From: Flaccisagitta enflata
Lineage: Eukaryota; Chaetognatha; Sagittoidea; Aphragmophora
Direction of reading: 5' to 3'
Assembly: GCA_965153355.1 (NCBI GenBank)
Contig: OZ231126.1
Span: forward strand, 28,148,001 to 28,212,000
Length of the DNA stretch: 64,000 bases
The translations under genes were made by a program, and so were the position numbers. Within the stretch, counting starts at the first letter, position 1. Every line of letters starts with the position of its first letter. The notes below the pieces were generated by a model. That model saw only the letters and a list, made by a program, of their open reading frames with translations. It was not told where the DNA came from and did no database searches. Below are positions 37,205-59,083 of this stretch, piece after piece.

Positions 37205-38335
37205 ATGACAGATTCGTCTTCGACTCCGGTATTTATTAACAACGCCTCCAGCGACAAGGTCGCAGATCCTCCACCCGAATTCGATGTCGTGAAAGACGCC
37301 ACCACAGTCAGCGTCGACTTGCCCTTATGGCAAACGCTGCCGTTCTCACCCGAACCCGGCTTAGAAATAGAGACACCGTTTTCCTCCTCCACTCCCTCAC
37401 CTTTGATGACGAACGAGCAAGAAAAGGAAATGGCCGCGCGATTGAATTTGCCATCCCCTGAGAATGCCACGATCGATTCGTACACGACCACCAAAGACGT
37501 GGACTCGGTGACGAATTTACTGAAAGACCTCGGCGACGACACCGACACCACGTTTGACTCTTATCGAACCACCGTTGACGCCGATTCCGTCACCAACTTG
37601 ATCCATATTCTCGATGACGTTGGTGACGTATATGCCTCCGGCGACGACGCCAAGAGAGGCGCCACGTCCGTTACAAATCTGCTGAATGACCTGGACGACG
37701 TCAACGACGCGGCGTTGCTGAGTCAAGGATCGTCGACGTTGTCGAAGATGATCAAAGCCATGCGCATCGCGGTTTCGACAGATTCCGAACGAGTAGCTGA
37801 AACTGTCATTTCCGATAACCGGCCCGACGAGAGTCCCGGTTTGTTCTGGCGGAATTTTAAAGATCACGTGGTGGATCGCAGAGATCGGCCCTTGCCATAT
37901 TTACCGGATGCTTCCCTCAAATGCCCGTCGCCGTTGAAAGGTAGCCTCATAGTTCGAGGATCGGAACAAGTTTTGCGGCACGGAAGTCCCTCTGCCGCGA
38001 CGAGGTCCAAATCTGATGTGGATGACGCCGTCTCGCCCGTCATATCTGAGCGTAGTATCTTAACCAGTTTAAAGCGGTTGTTTTCAAAGGAAGATGTAGC
38101 AGCATCTGGGGGCGGGTTGAATTTGAATCTGCCAAAAAACCAGGAGGGCATAAAGGGATCCATAGACTCAGATATTATCGACTCACAAGCTGGAGTGAAA
38201 ACCGGCGCCGATGACAGAGTTAAAAAAACAGATGGTGTTCCAGAAAAACCAGATAGTGAAAAAGATGCTGACTTCAAGGATCTTCATGCAGATGCCGCAG
38301 AATCGTCGAATCAAAACAGTTCGGTAATACAGGAG
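37205..38335 (+). CDS. Acidic, largely disordered protein of unknown function (5' coding exon)
   Basis: 377 codons open from ATG to a GAG|GTGGGT donor at 38335 (phase 0). It is rich in Asp, Ser, Thr and Val, with no signal peptide or membrane segment. Three imperfect repeats share the core SVTNL(L/I): residues about 91-112, 118-141 and 152-168, each followed by acidic residues. No family was recognised. The coding nature is supported by GC-rich third positions, lack of simple repeats and clean exon ends. Its continuation is uncertain. One candidate is a short terminal exon 41155-41226 (acceptor CATTTGCAG, 23 codons plus TAG). Another is phase-0 splicing to 47055, which would make it the N-terminus of the TOX-like gene, with ALDH and astacin inside the intron. 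I cannot choose. Confidence 0.6.
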
Positions 38336-38585
38336 GTGGGTTTTTTCCCTTGTTCAAGTTGTCAGTTTTGATATTTTTCCATCTTCAGGATATCTTTGCA
38401 ATCTCTTTAGTCCGCACAATGCACCAAATACAATAAGTGACGACTATTTGTTTCAGAAATAAATGCGTGCATCAATGATAACGTTTAAATCTTTATGTTT
38501 GGCAAAAGAACACTTTTTTGTCACTTTAGAATCGATCTTGCATTTAAAGATTTTACAATTTTGTGTCAGACGGTATTTACAATAA

Positions 38586-38806
38586 ACAAGGCCGGATACA
38601 CGGCTACTCCAGTCGCATGCGGGTGGGCAGGACCAGTGCTGGAGAAGGTCACTAGAGCATTTGGGCAGGAGCAGTAGAGTCAAAAAGCTCAAAAAAGCCG
38701 AAAAAGTAAAAAGGGGACCGACCGACCGAACGACCTACCGGCGGACCGACCAACCAACTGACCGACGAAGCGGGTTGTAGAGTTGCGTAGCACGCGACTG
38801 AAAAAT
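38586..38806 (-). mobile_element. Family A hairpin element
   Basis: On plus it reads ACAAGGCCGGATACACGGCT, CAGTCGCATGCGGGTGGGCA, then CCGA repeats, then GAGTTGCGTAGCACGCGACT and an A-run. Read on minus, this is T-run, hairpin, GGTC units, inverted arm and GGCCTTGT tail. Confidence 0.75.
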
Positions 38807-39119
38807 GGATGATGATTAGTGAATAAACGAATGTACAGGAAGGTGGTATTGATAAAAGGAATGATGAATGTTTACGGATCTGACAGTTTTTTGTAGTTTT
38901 GGAGAATGCATGATTTCAAATTCATGCAGCTAGTGAAGTATGGCAACACTGCCTGGTGACCTAGCATCAATAAGCCAAACATCCACCCGTGCAAAACACA
39001 TCCATCAAATCACATGAATGATACTACAAGTACAAATATATCACCACTGTGTCCACAATTCATTTTTCCCCAAAGCGCAAAAACTTTGAAGAGCTCCATT
39101 GATGTCCCATAACAACAGA

Positions 39120-40021
39120 TAGGGTGAAGTGGGGTAAATTGGGTCACTTTTTCAAATATTTTTTTGATATCGCGAAATTTATTGAAAAAATGAAGAATTT
39201 TACGGGTGGTTATGGACATTGTGTGTTTCCTCTACTACCACAAAAAAGGAAATTGCCTCCAAAAAGATTTGTGTAGGGGGCAGCCCTCCTTTAAAGTGAA
39301 CGGGTAAGTGACCCATTTTACCCCACCCAGGTGGGGTAAAGTGGGTCACCTACTTTTTTTTCAATAATATCCACAATTTCTTTATCTCAAGTGATCAATT
39401 CATACGTATTAGTAAGAAAAGAATAGTTATATACCTCAGTTGAGCCAAAAGTATTATCAAACGGCAAATATTGTTGAGTTTTGAATAAAATGATATGCAA
39501 ATGATGTTTTGACATCAAATCAAAAATTTTCATTAAAAAACTTTAAAAAAGGATGGAAAAATATGAAAATGGGAAAAATGAGCTTTATATCACATACTTT
39601 AACCCATGAGCAGGGATAGCAAGCTTTTCGCTGAAAATTTGGTGATTTTAGCAGGGTGACCCATTTTACCCCACATAACTAAAAATTAAGTTTTTAGCTA
39701 AATATAGATAAAAACTGAAAAACATCACTGTCCACGTTTGACCACCCATCAGTATGTAGGCGATGGGCAATGATTTTCTTCCTCCGTTTGGTCTCCACGG
39801 CAACCAGAAGTTGGTTTCATGACCAGCGACGCCGAAATTTTTTATTTTTAAAAATTATTGCATTACACATCAGTGCATTTAAGAAATGGGGCAAATGTTT
39901 GTCTTGGAGTACCACAAGGCATCCTTGTTTTCATAACAGATGAAAAATTCGCTTAATTTTACCAGATTATTTCAGAATTTAAAAAAAAGTTAAGTGACCC
40001 ATTTTACCCCACTCTACCCTA
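39120..40021. mobile_element. Inverted-repeat element with TAGGGT...GTGGGGTAAA ends (about 0.9 kb)
   Basis: The left end TAGGGTGAAGTGGGGTAAAT matches the inverted right end TAGGGTAGAGTGGGGTAAAA, and the match continues through GGGTCAC. The same phrase recurs palindromically inside (GTGACCCATTTTACCCCACCCAGG at 39310 and again near 39650-39675). AT-rich interior without an open frame. The target duplication is not clear, so the superfamily is left open. Confidence 0.7.
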
Positions 40022-40204
40022 ATTCCCCAAAATCCAACGGAGCCAAAAGCAAGAACTTTCACTGAGCCATCGCGGGGGACCGACCGACCACACCGCTAGG
40101 CAGTAGCATACATCAAACATGCCCTAGATTCCGAATAATGGGACGGACGGACGGTCAATGCTTTTATAGTTGCCAGTCCGACAGTAAAAATTGTGATATG
40201 AATG

Positions 40205-40333
40205 GCTTTAGGCGCATCATCGCATCTCTACTCTGAGGGGGTGCGTCCGTCGTCCGTGTGTCGGTCCGTTACGCCTCTTCCAAAAGACGCGGACTTGCCT
40301 GATCGGGCTTGTCTAAAGTGCTGTGATTTGCAC
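40205..40333 (+). mobile_element. Family B hairpin element (GATGC type)
   Basis: GGCGCATCATCGCATCTCTA near the start, CGTCCGTCGTCCGTGTGTCG in the middle, TTACGCCTC, and the tail GATCGGGCTTGTCT. These match, in reverse orientation, the copy at 59652-59927 (ACAAGCCCGATCGGGC ... GACGCATCTAAAAAA). Here the hairpin arms are GCATCATCGC-like, shorter than in other copies. Confidence 0.45.
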
Positions 40334-40775
40334 TCGACAATTTGTATTCTTTTATCACATTTGAGCGTTTGACTTGATGTGGTTGCTAATAATGAAAATC
40401 GCGCACCTGTTCCTTTCCCAGACTCCGCCTGCCTCGTGCTTCCCTTCGATTCATTTTCTTTCTTTGAGCTCTCTTTGATCACAAGAACAAAACCTTTTCA
40501 CCCGCTCGCGATCAATTTTCATAATTTGACCATTGTTGAAATATGTTTGATTTTTACCCGTTAGATGAAGGCTGTTGCCATTAAAAGGCTTCTCGTGAAT
40601 AGCACCGGACTGGAGAGATAATGAATGAATATATCTCATTTTCTCCGTCAAATTTCAACGTTGGTGGTGCATTCGTACGTGTAAGTACTGTATTGGGTAC
40701 TAAGGTGGTCAAGCTGTTCAACTAAATGGCGTGTGGATGGGCGGTAGTGCGATGTGGTAGGGGAAACGATAATTA

Positions 40776-40966
40776 ACAAGGCCGGATGCACGGCTACCCC
40801 AGTCGTGTGCGGGTGGGCAGGGGCTGTATTTGAGGTCACTTGATCATTTGGGCAGGAGCAGTGAGGCCAAAGATCGCAATAACCGAAAAGAAGTAAAGTG
40901 TGACGGATGACGGACAGACGAACCGACAAAGCTGGGTGTAGAGTCGCGTAGCACGCGATTAAAAAC
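40776..40966 (-). mobile_element. Family A hairpin element
   Basis: ACAAGGCCGGATGCACGGCT at the left, CAGTCGTGTGCGGGTGGGCA just inside, and GAGTCGCGTAGCACGCGATT plus an A-run at the right. The same structure as 38586-38806. Confidence 0.75.
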
Positions 40967-41450
40967 CTGATCGCACACATATGCTGAAAAAGCCTAGGCG
41001 TAAAAAAGCTGAAAGAGCCCTAGCGTAACGGAGAACAGAACACGGATAAAGTGACCGTGTTTCCGTCTAACAGATCCCTGTATCATTAATGTTCATCTGC
41101 ATTCCTGTCTGACTGTTAAAAGATTGATTCCTACAAACTGCGTGACATTTGCAGTCTTTGAGTTTTGCAATCAGTCACTCGAGTCATCTGCCCTTTGGCA
41201 CGAAGATACGGTCTTTAATGTTGTAGGTACTCTTTTGGCAAGACCGATAACTCGAGAGCTTAATGTTAACGACCCTGTGGAAGAAGAGAAATTCGTTCGG
41301 AGAACTTCGTCTTTTTAGCTCTTCTATCCTTTTCTGTGTGAAAGGCTTTGATATTCAAAACCAGCTCCTCGTAAGAGAACGCCGCATCAGTCTTTTTCAC
41401 TGATTGGATTATTTCGAAATTCCCATCAATCTTTTTTCTTTTCATCAATA

Positions 41451-44103
41451 ATGGAGCCTATTCGCAATCCCGAAATAAAGTTCACTCAAATTTTCATCAA
41501 TAACGAATGGAAGAATTCCGTCTCTGGCAAGAAATTTGATGTTATCGATCCATCAACTGAAGACGTCATTTGTCAAGTGGCTGAGGGTGACAAAGATGAC
41601 GTCGATCAAGCCGTAAAGGTAGTACTGAGCAAATGGGCATGATTGTCTATTCCCAGTTTACATGTTCCTATTAACATTTAATAACAGGGTGTGCGGGGGC
41701 AGTGATGGGGAAGGTCACTGGAGCATTTTGGCAGGGGCAGTGAGCTCAAAAGTGGACAGATTGACTGACCTACCGATGGATGGACGGACAAAGCGGTGTG
41801 GAGTCGCGTAGCACGCGACCATGAATTTGACCCTGCTCCATTCAAGGCGGCAAAAGATGCGTTCGAGCTGAACTCGCCTTGGCGATCCATGGACGCGTCA
41901 GCCCGTGGACTCTTGCTCCTCAAGTTGGCCGATCTGGTGGAAAAAAATCGCAATTATTTGGCCAGTTTGGAAACGCTTGACAATGGCAAACCATTCCTGG
42001 TGAGTCTCAGGCGAGGCTGCGTTTTCTTTTTCTATTCTTAATTCTCCTTAACTTTGTGTTACACGAAGTTCCATCACTTTCCCTGGATCTCTGTTTAGTT
42101 TTCCTACGCTGTGGACATGAAGCACTCCATTGACATGATACGTTACTGCGCCGGCTGGGCGGATAAAATGTGCGGCAAAACTATTCCCACTGATGGCAAT
42201 TACTTTTCATACACCCGAGTTGAGCCGTTGGGCGTTGTTGGTGGTAGGTAACCTTATGGCCTGACTCAACTGACTTGTCCGTTTTTGTCTATTTCCCTTC
42301 TTTTTTTTTCTTTCTTTCATTTTTCTTCACCCATACTCCATTATTTACAGCTATCACTCCTTGGAACTTTCCGCTGATGATGACAGTCCATAAAATGGCG
42401 CCAGCTTTGGCTTGCGGCAACACTGTAGTCCTAAAGCCTCCAGAACAGACGCCATTGACCACGCTGGCCTTGGCCCAGCTGGTCAAGGAGGCGGGTAAGT
42501 GACAAGAATGTTTTCAATTGATCACCATCGATGAGCGATTTTTCTTATATCTCATTGACTTAGAATGCAAGTTCGTGAACAGGTTTCCCCGCTGGCGCCT
42601 TCAATGTTGTCCCTGGTTTTGGTCCAACCGCCGGCGCCGGTGTCAGTGAGCATCCAGATATTGCCAAAGTGTCGTTTACTGGTTCAACTGAGGTGGGGAA
42701 GATCATTCAACAAGCCTCTGGTCGCACCAATTTGAAAGGAGTTCAAGTGGAGTTGGGCGGTAAAAGTCCTAACATCGTCTTTGCCGATTGCGACTTGGAC
42801 GAGGCCGTAGAGGCTTCACACAACGCCGTCTTCTTCAACATGGGGCAGTGCTGTTTGGCCGGGACCAGAACTTTTGTTCAAGAGGAAATTTACGATGAAT
42901 TTGTCAAGCGAAGTGTCGAAAGAGCCAAGAAAAGGGTCATTGGCAATCCTTGGGTCATGGGCGTTGAATCTGGACCTCAAATAGGTAAATTATCTCTCTT
43001 TGGCTTGGCTTTAATTATTTTCCTTCCGCAATTTTCTGTTTCTTTCCCTCATCAAATTCTTATCAAATGAAAATAAGTTTTTTGAACATTTTATCTATGT
43101 TGTCTGTCCGTTGATCCATCCAGTGTTTGCGATATTGCCCTCGCTCAACTGCAAGCGACAGAGAGAGGTTGTCCTAGTTAAACTTAACACTTCTTTACGT
43201 TTAAAATTCATCTTTCAGATCAAGAACAATACGACAAAATTTTGGAGTTGATTGGGAGTGGAATCAAGGAGGGTGCCAAGCTGATGTGTGGTGGGAAAGC
43301 ATGCAGTGGAGATTTGGCTAAAGGTTATTTCATTGAGTCTACTGTATTTGCCGATGTTGACGACGACATGCGCATTGCTAAGGAAGAAATTTTTGGGCCT
43401 GTCATGCAAATCATGAAATTTGAGGTAATGAAAGGAAACTTGTTATTTCATGGATGTGAATAATATACTCCACACACATATCTTTCATAACAATAACAAG
43501 GCCGGATACATGGCAATCCAGTCGCGGACGGTTGGGCAGGAGCAGTAATGCGTAAATCGCTCAGAATTCAAAAAAATTCGTAACATACCGATGTACCGAC
43601 CGACCGACACAGCATGGTGTAGTCGCGTGTCCGCGACTAAAAATCCGCCTCAACAAATTTTTTGGTCTCTTGGTTTTTTGATGCATCATTGCATCTGCAT
43701 AGGAGGGTTTGTCGGTAGATCGGTATGCCCGTTACACCACTATGGAATTAATGCAGATCGCGGCGTATGACACAAGACATGGTTCATAGATCTCTTGTCA
43801 GTAGTTTCTTTTTCCCAATTTCATTTCATGCAGACAATCGATGAGGCCATCAAACGAGCAAATGCGACGGAATATGGTCTAGCCTCATCTGTGTTTACCA
43901 AGGATCTTGAAAAGGCAAACTACGTTTCAGCAGCCCTTCAAGCCGGCTCCGTTTACGTGAATTGCTACGGCGTCGTTCCTGTTCAAGCGCCTTTTGGTGG
44001 CTACAAAATGTCTGGCTTTGGTCGAGAAATGGGTGAAGAAGGAATGATGGAATACTGTCAAGTCAAGGCCGTGCATGTCGCGGTCAAGAAGAAAAACTCT
44101 TAG
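41451..44103 (+). CDS. ALDH1-like: Aldehyde dehydrogenase, ALDH1/ALDH2-like
   Basis: Seven exons join in frame: 41451-41618, 41847-41999, 42099-42243, 42351-42494, 42583-42984, 43219-43424 and 43834-44103. They give 495 residues, the usual length for cytosolic ALDH1 enzymes. It oxidises aldehydes to acids with NAD(P)+. Visible are the N-terminal [15 protein letters not shown], the cofactor-binding ITPWNFPL and FTGSTEVGK, the general base Glu in VELGGKSPN (about residue 260) and the catalytic Cys in [11 protein letters not shown] (about residue 294). Also visible are [13 protein letters not shown] and the C-terminal [18 protein letters not shown]. The N-terminus lacks a mitochondrial presequence, favouring the cytosol. 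Introns are 85-410 bp. Intron 1 carries a truncated family A element ending 26 bases before the exon 2 acceptor, and intron 6 carries two hairpin elements. All catalytic residues are present. Confidence 0.95.
41682..41820 (-). mobile_element. Family A hairpin element, truncated at its far end
   Basis: GGTGTGCGGGGGCAGTGATG at the left, CATTTTGGCAGGGGCAGTGA inside and GAGTCGCGTAGCACGCGACC at the right. The GGCCTTGT tail is missing. It lies in ALDH intron 1, very close to exon 2. Confidence 0.7.
43496..43646 (-). mobile_element. Family A hairpin element with an altered stem
   Basis: ACAAGGCCGGATACATGGCA, then CAGTCGCGGACGGTTGGGCA, and at the right GTAGTCGCGTGTCCGCGACT plus an A-run. The stem is GTCGCG-TGT-C-CGCGAC and the inner arm is GTCGCGGAC, which matches this copy's own stem variant. 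In ALDH intron 6. A weaker family B-like piece (TTTTTTGATGCATCATTGCA) follows at 43677-43760. Confidence 0.7.
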
Positions 44104-44156
44104 GAACCTTCATGTGTCTTAACTGCGCGGAAAATCGCATTTCAAAGATTTACTTA

Positions 44157-44162
44157 AATAAA
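44157..44162 (+). terminator. Polyadenylation signal AATAAA of the ALDH gene
   Basis: AATAAA 54 bases after the ALDH stop codon, in TTACTTAAATAAAATGAATA. Only about 100 bp separates it from the 3' end of the convergent astacin gene. Confidence 0.6.
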
Positions 44163-44263
44163 ATGAATATTCGCACGCCACTTAGCATTAACTCTCTCTC
44201 TTCATTCTCTGATTCCTAATGCACATTCAACTCGGTAAATAGCAAGGGAGTGCTAGCGAAAAG

Positions 44264-46942
44264 TTAGTGCTGATCTGGCGCGTTATCGTCTGCGTAAAGA
44301 GGAATGGGATATTGCAGCAAGTTTCTGTAGATAGATTCGTTCAGGTGCTCCATGCATTGGTATCGGAGACGAACTTTGATCAGGTCCAGAGCCGAAGGGT
44401 GAGCCTGTTTAGAAAAGTCATGTTACACTTACAGGAGCAAAGTGCAAGGAGAAAAAAAACTTCCCAAATACTCTTTGAATTTGTTGTCCTCACCCTTTGG
44501 CCAATGACATTGCCATTAGCGTAGATAGGGATTATGGTATCGTTTCCGTTAACTGAGAAGGCATTAGACTGATAGTGCATAATAGATCCGTAATCGTAAG
44601 GCAGTCCGAGATGGTCGTCTACTGGATCAGAGTATTGGCGGAAATTTTCTTTCGCATCTTCTATCACGTTCTCCCATACGATGTTGATGTATTTGTCCCT
44701 ATGCATAATCATAGATTTTCTAGTAAGGCTTAGTTTTCGCTCTTCGGGTTCTTAAGTTTCATTTTTACCCTCACCGGTCGGTTCTCGATTGTTCATGCCA
44801 GAATCCAAGAATGTGAAGCAGTTCATGTTGAATAACTCCATGAGTCATGCAGGCGGGACCTTAAATAATCAGGGGAGAAAGGGATGATAAAGCGAAGTGT
44901 TGAAAGATTGAAAGAAACCCTCGTTTAAGACATAATGTCGGAACCTCATTTAATTCTGCTACCTATGGAGACATTGTGGTTGTCTGGGTGGAAGGGACGG
45001 CCAACTGTGGAATCACATTTTTCTCCGGGAAAGAAGTTGACATAGTTGATGGGTTTCTTTTTGCTGTCCGTCGGTATTTTCTTGAAACTGATGCAGCCGT
45101 CTTTCGTCGTGTTTTTGTTGACTCTGTCTAAAAATAAGATCATAGCCTCATTATCAAATAATGAATTAGAAATAAAATTTTTCGATCGGGAAAACCCTCG
45201 TACCTCGTACCTACGAAGTCCTCTATGGAAGCCTGAATGAGTTTCTTAGATTGAGGAGAATAGGTATCGTCTATTGTATAAGGAACCACGCCGTTGTCCC
45301 ACGTAAACGTTAAAACCTCCGTCAATATAGTCTTTACCGTCTTCTTCAACTGTGTATCGTTTGATTGCACGGGCGACTGTGATCGCGCGGGAAAGAAATT
45401 TTTACAAGCGCAGTTAGTCTCTGAGCACTAGGTGGGCTCCTCCTACCCCTTAATTCAGGGCCGTGGAGAGAACTGGCGGGCCCCCCCTCTGGCCCATATG
45501 GCCGGGCCCCCCCTCAGCGCCCCCCCCCCCCGTTGCTATCTTAACTGTCAACTTTTGTGTTATAAATACATCAATTTTAAAAATGCTTAAACTTTTGCTT
45601 ACAGGACTTGCAACATTTGCCGCAATTTTTTTTCATGAAACAAAGAACTCAGTGAAATATCTATGCAATCTATTTTTTGTTTCAGTGGAAAAAGTTTAAG
45701 CATTGAGGCAAAAAGCTTCAAAAAATACAAAATATTTTGAGGTACTGTCAATAGATTTTAAAAAATGTCATTAGAAATTCTTTGTCACTTTTACGAAAGT
45801 TTAGATTTGACTGAATTAAGGGCCTTTTAAAAAGTAAATTATACTTTATCTTTGAAAAGGTTAGTAGAGAGGTTAGTATTTGAGATTGTATTAATAAGCA
45901 TATCTGATTTGATCTACATAGGCCCTCACTTGATCTTTTAAGTCCAAGAAGGCTCAAGCATGATCTGATAAAAATTGGATCATAATCACTCAACTCTTTT
46001 TACCTTTCCCCTCTTTCTTCCTTCTTTTTTTCTCTTTTTTTTTCTCTTTTTTTATCACTTTTTTTTCTCCTACCTCAGGGGCCCCCCGGGCCCCCCTGGG
46101 GCCCGGGCCCCCCTTCTCAGAGGGGGGTGGACCCCCCTCTCCACGGCCCTGCCCTTATGCATGGTTGATTCAGGAGTATCGCCAAGTCAATGAAGTCATA
46201 CCTTCGGTGTTTGAACAATCTGATGTTTCGATAATCTGATGTCTGATGCTTGCCGTTTTCTCCCAGAGGCGTGTTGCGATGCATCGATGAACGCACTTGA
46301 CCCAGCGATTCTACCATGTTGCTCATTTCCTAATTTGAATACTCTTTTTTTTTATAAGAACCTAGTTTGCAAGAACATCAAGGCTTTGAATGGCCCCAAA
46401 ATTAAGAACATTTTAAGAACATACAAAGGCTTCATCTCTGGAGAAAAAAATTTCACTTAAGGTAAAATTAAAAAAAAAAATGAGAAAACATTTGAATTTT
46501 AGTATAATTAATATGATGTTTTATGATTTTTAAATAAAGATCATGAAAATATCCTTAGACTTTAATGATTAGTATTTGTTTTAACAGTATCTAATAGAAA
46601 AATATTTACAATAATTGAGTAATAGTATATTATAAGGTTTCCTATAGTTTACATTGTATTTAGAATTAAGAACGCTCTAAGAACATTGAAGGCTTTATTT
46701 GGTCTTGAAAATAAGAACATGAAGCCTTTGAAAAAATAATGACGTTCTTATAAAAAAAAGTGTATCAGAAAAAGTGATATTTTGAGATATAAACGACTGA
46801 CGACGCTTTAATTCGAGAAATTTGTTATTCTACCTTGTATTTGCACGAATCCACACAAGGAAATGAGAAAACAGAATCCTATCAACCAAAATCCCATGAA
46901 GCGCAATATGCTTCTTTCTTCTAATTCTTCCCCCAAATCCAT
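44264..46942 (-). CDS. Astacin-family (M12A) zinc metalloprotease, secreted
   Basis: Seven exons on minus join in frame: 46942-46834, 46329-46202, 45376-45211, 45127-44963, 44859-44775, 44698-44494 and 44404-44264, 332 residues. Exon 1 encodes a hydrophobic signal segment (FMGFWLIGFCFLISLCGF). Exon 2 holds a dibasic/furin-type site GRKRQ in the prosegment. The catalytic domain starts near NGVVPYTID. It carries the zinc site HELLHILGFWHEQSR, split from its next codon by a conserved-position intron, then the Met-turn GSIMHYQS, and ends with a C-terminal Cys (RYQC). Three catalytic-domain cysteines are seen in the standard pattern (GCISF, EKCDS, ACMTH). No EGF, CUB or ShK domain follows, only about 29 residues. 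Intron 2 contains a hAT-like MITE. The gene converges on ALDH (161 bp between stop codons). Confidence 0.9.
45456..46151. mobile_element. hAT-like MITE with CAGGGCCGTGGAGAG ends (about 0.7 kb)
   Basis: The left end CAGGGCCGTGGAGAGAACTG and the right end CTCTCCACGGCCCTG are inverse, followed inwards by strikingly C/G-rich runs (GGGCCCCCCC). The interior is AT-rich and non-coding. The flanks CCCTTAAT and CCCTTATG look like an imperfect 8-bp duplication. CAGGG ends and 8-bp duplications suggest hAT. It lies in astacin intron 2. Confidence 0.65.
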
Positions 46943-47054
46943 CTGGACATTTTACATTGACAAGACTTTTTCCGACTCTCCTAAAAGAGAATAGGTCTTC
47001 GATATACCGCGATGTTGTAACTTAGCTCTCATTTGTGCCTTGTCCATTTTGCAG

Positions 47055-57743
<10,689 letters not shown>

Positions 57744-57756
57744 AAAGTAGAAACTC

Positions 57757-57762
57757 AATAAA
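57757..57762 (+). terminator. Polyadenylation signal AATAAA of the TOX-like gene
   Basis: AATAAA 14 bases after the TGA stop, in AAACTCAATAAAACCAAT. The 3' untranslated region would be very short. Confidence 0.6.
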
Positions 57763-57870
57763 ACCAATATAAGAGAAACTCCCTCATCGTGAGACTGAAT
57801 TCAAATTCAAATTTTCCCATGCAACGCATTTTTGTCGTAGAGGAAACTCTTTAAAACTCGGAACTTCGTT

Positions 57871-58288
57871 TTAATCGACGCGATCCAGTTTTCTCAATAC
57901 CTTGTCAACGCCCAGTGCTCTCATTTCGGTTAAGGAAATCAAGTGGTAGTAGATTTTTCTCAGAGGACATATAGATATCTTCATAGCTTTGAAGAGATAC
58001 AGGAAATAGGATTCTTTCACTTGTTGGTAATTTTCTGGTCCGATTATTGAAAAACCTGCGATACCACAGATGATATGGTGGTCTCGCCTTGGTTTTTCTT
58101 TTCATTCAACTAGGAGCACTGTGACGTCTTAATCATTCAACTTCAATCCTCTCCTGATATTTGATTCGTGATCTCACTGGCGAGGGTACCGAGTTGTAGC
58201 TTTTGTCACTGACGAGATTGTGAGGAAGACAGTTCAAGGGTCGTTTTGAACATTCATATTTGTCGCGTTGTCGAATGAAAGAGACCAT
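57871..58288 (-). CDS. Possible small gene or exons of unknown function (tentative)
   Basis: Two minus-strand stretches read like protein. 58288-58133 is a 51-codon ATG-to-stop frame (MVSFIRQRDKYEC..., with two Cys). 58055-57871 is open after a CGCAG acceptor-like site and reads GFSIIGPENYQQ...YFLYLFKAMKISIC...KVLRKLDRVD, then stop. Neither is low complexity. The two frames do not join simply and I do not recognise either. They may belong to one spliced gene whose upstream exons I could not find, or be chance frames. Confidence 0.25.
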
Positions 58289-59056
58289 TTTTTACCGATC
58301 CCTCCTGCTATTTTTTTTTTCATTTTCGCTGACGGCACTCACCGGGTCAAGATTGATATTTTTGTTTTCCGGCGTTGAAAGTTTCAATGTATTATCAAGA
58401 ACGCTGCTTAGAAACAAATTCTAGATGTGTAGTCGAACAAAGCCGTAGTATCTAGAGACCTTTTGAATCAATTGTCCATATTCTGTTTGATCACTGGTGA
58501 ATTTCTTCTATTCATGATTAAATCTCAATGTGATGCGCGCCGGTCGAAAAGTGATGAATACTAAATTTCTCTAAAATTTGAATAATGATCAATTTTGAAA
58601 AAGATTTTGACATCTATAGTTTATGAAATATTTGTAGCCTAAGGCTAAAATGTGATCGCTGCGCATCGCCATTCTTACACTTAATTCTTAAATTTTGCCT
58701 AGCGTTTAGGTCATGTTAGTTTCCATCTTTCAAGTTAAAGTTAACACAGAATTTTACAGGCCGATCTAAAGCTTTATTGTAAATGAGGATAAATTTCATT
58801 CGTCTGGACGTCACGTGCGCGTGACAAGACAGTTACATCGGTACATCTTTACATTAAGTGTAGTATTCAATTATTATCGCTTCGCATTGACAGGTAGTTC
58901 GCTTCTAACGCGCGATACACCCGCCATTGTAGATCCTTGGTATTCGGTCAAGCGATGCGACCATGCGATGTGATTGAACAATAAAGGCTCATGACTCAAT
59001 CACGGTTTTGACTTATGGGAAATGTTGTGCTGAGTCTGAGCTGAGTATATTTCAGG
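58289..59056. other. Intergenic stretch upstream of CCDC93
   Basis: Mixed-composition sequence without repeats of the families seen elsewhere. A TATATTTCAG acceptor ends at 59055, 28 bases before the CCDC93 start codon, implying a non-coding first exon somewhere in this stretch. The exon's donor was not identified. Confidence 0.4.
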
Positions 59057-59083
59057 CATATTAAACGAGCCTTGAAGTCGAGG

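Noticed and set aside
38586-38806. tRNA-derived SINE
   Set aside because: No convincing A and B box pair was found; the hairpin, inverted arm and T/A-run ends fit a Helentron-type element better.
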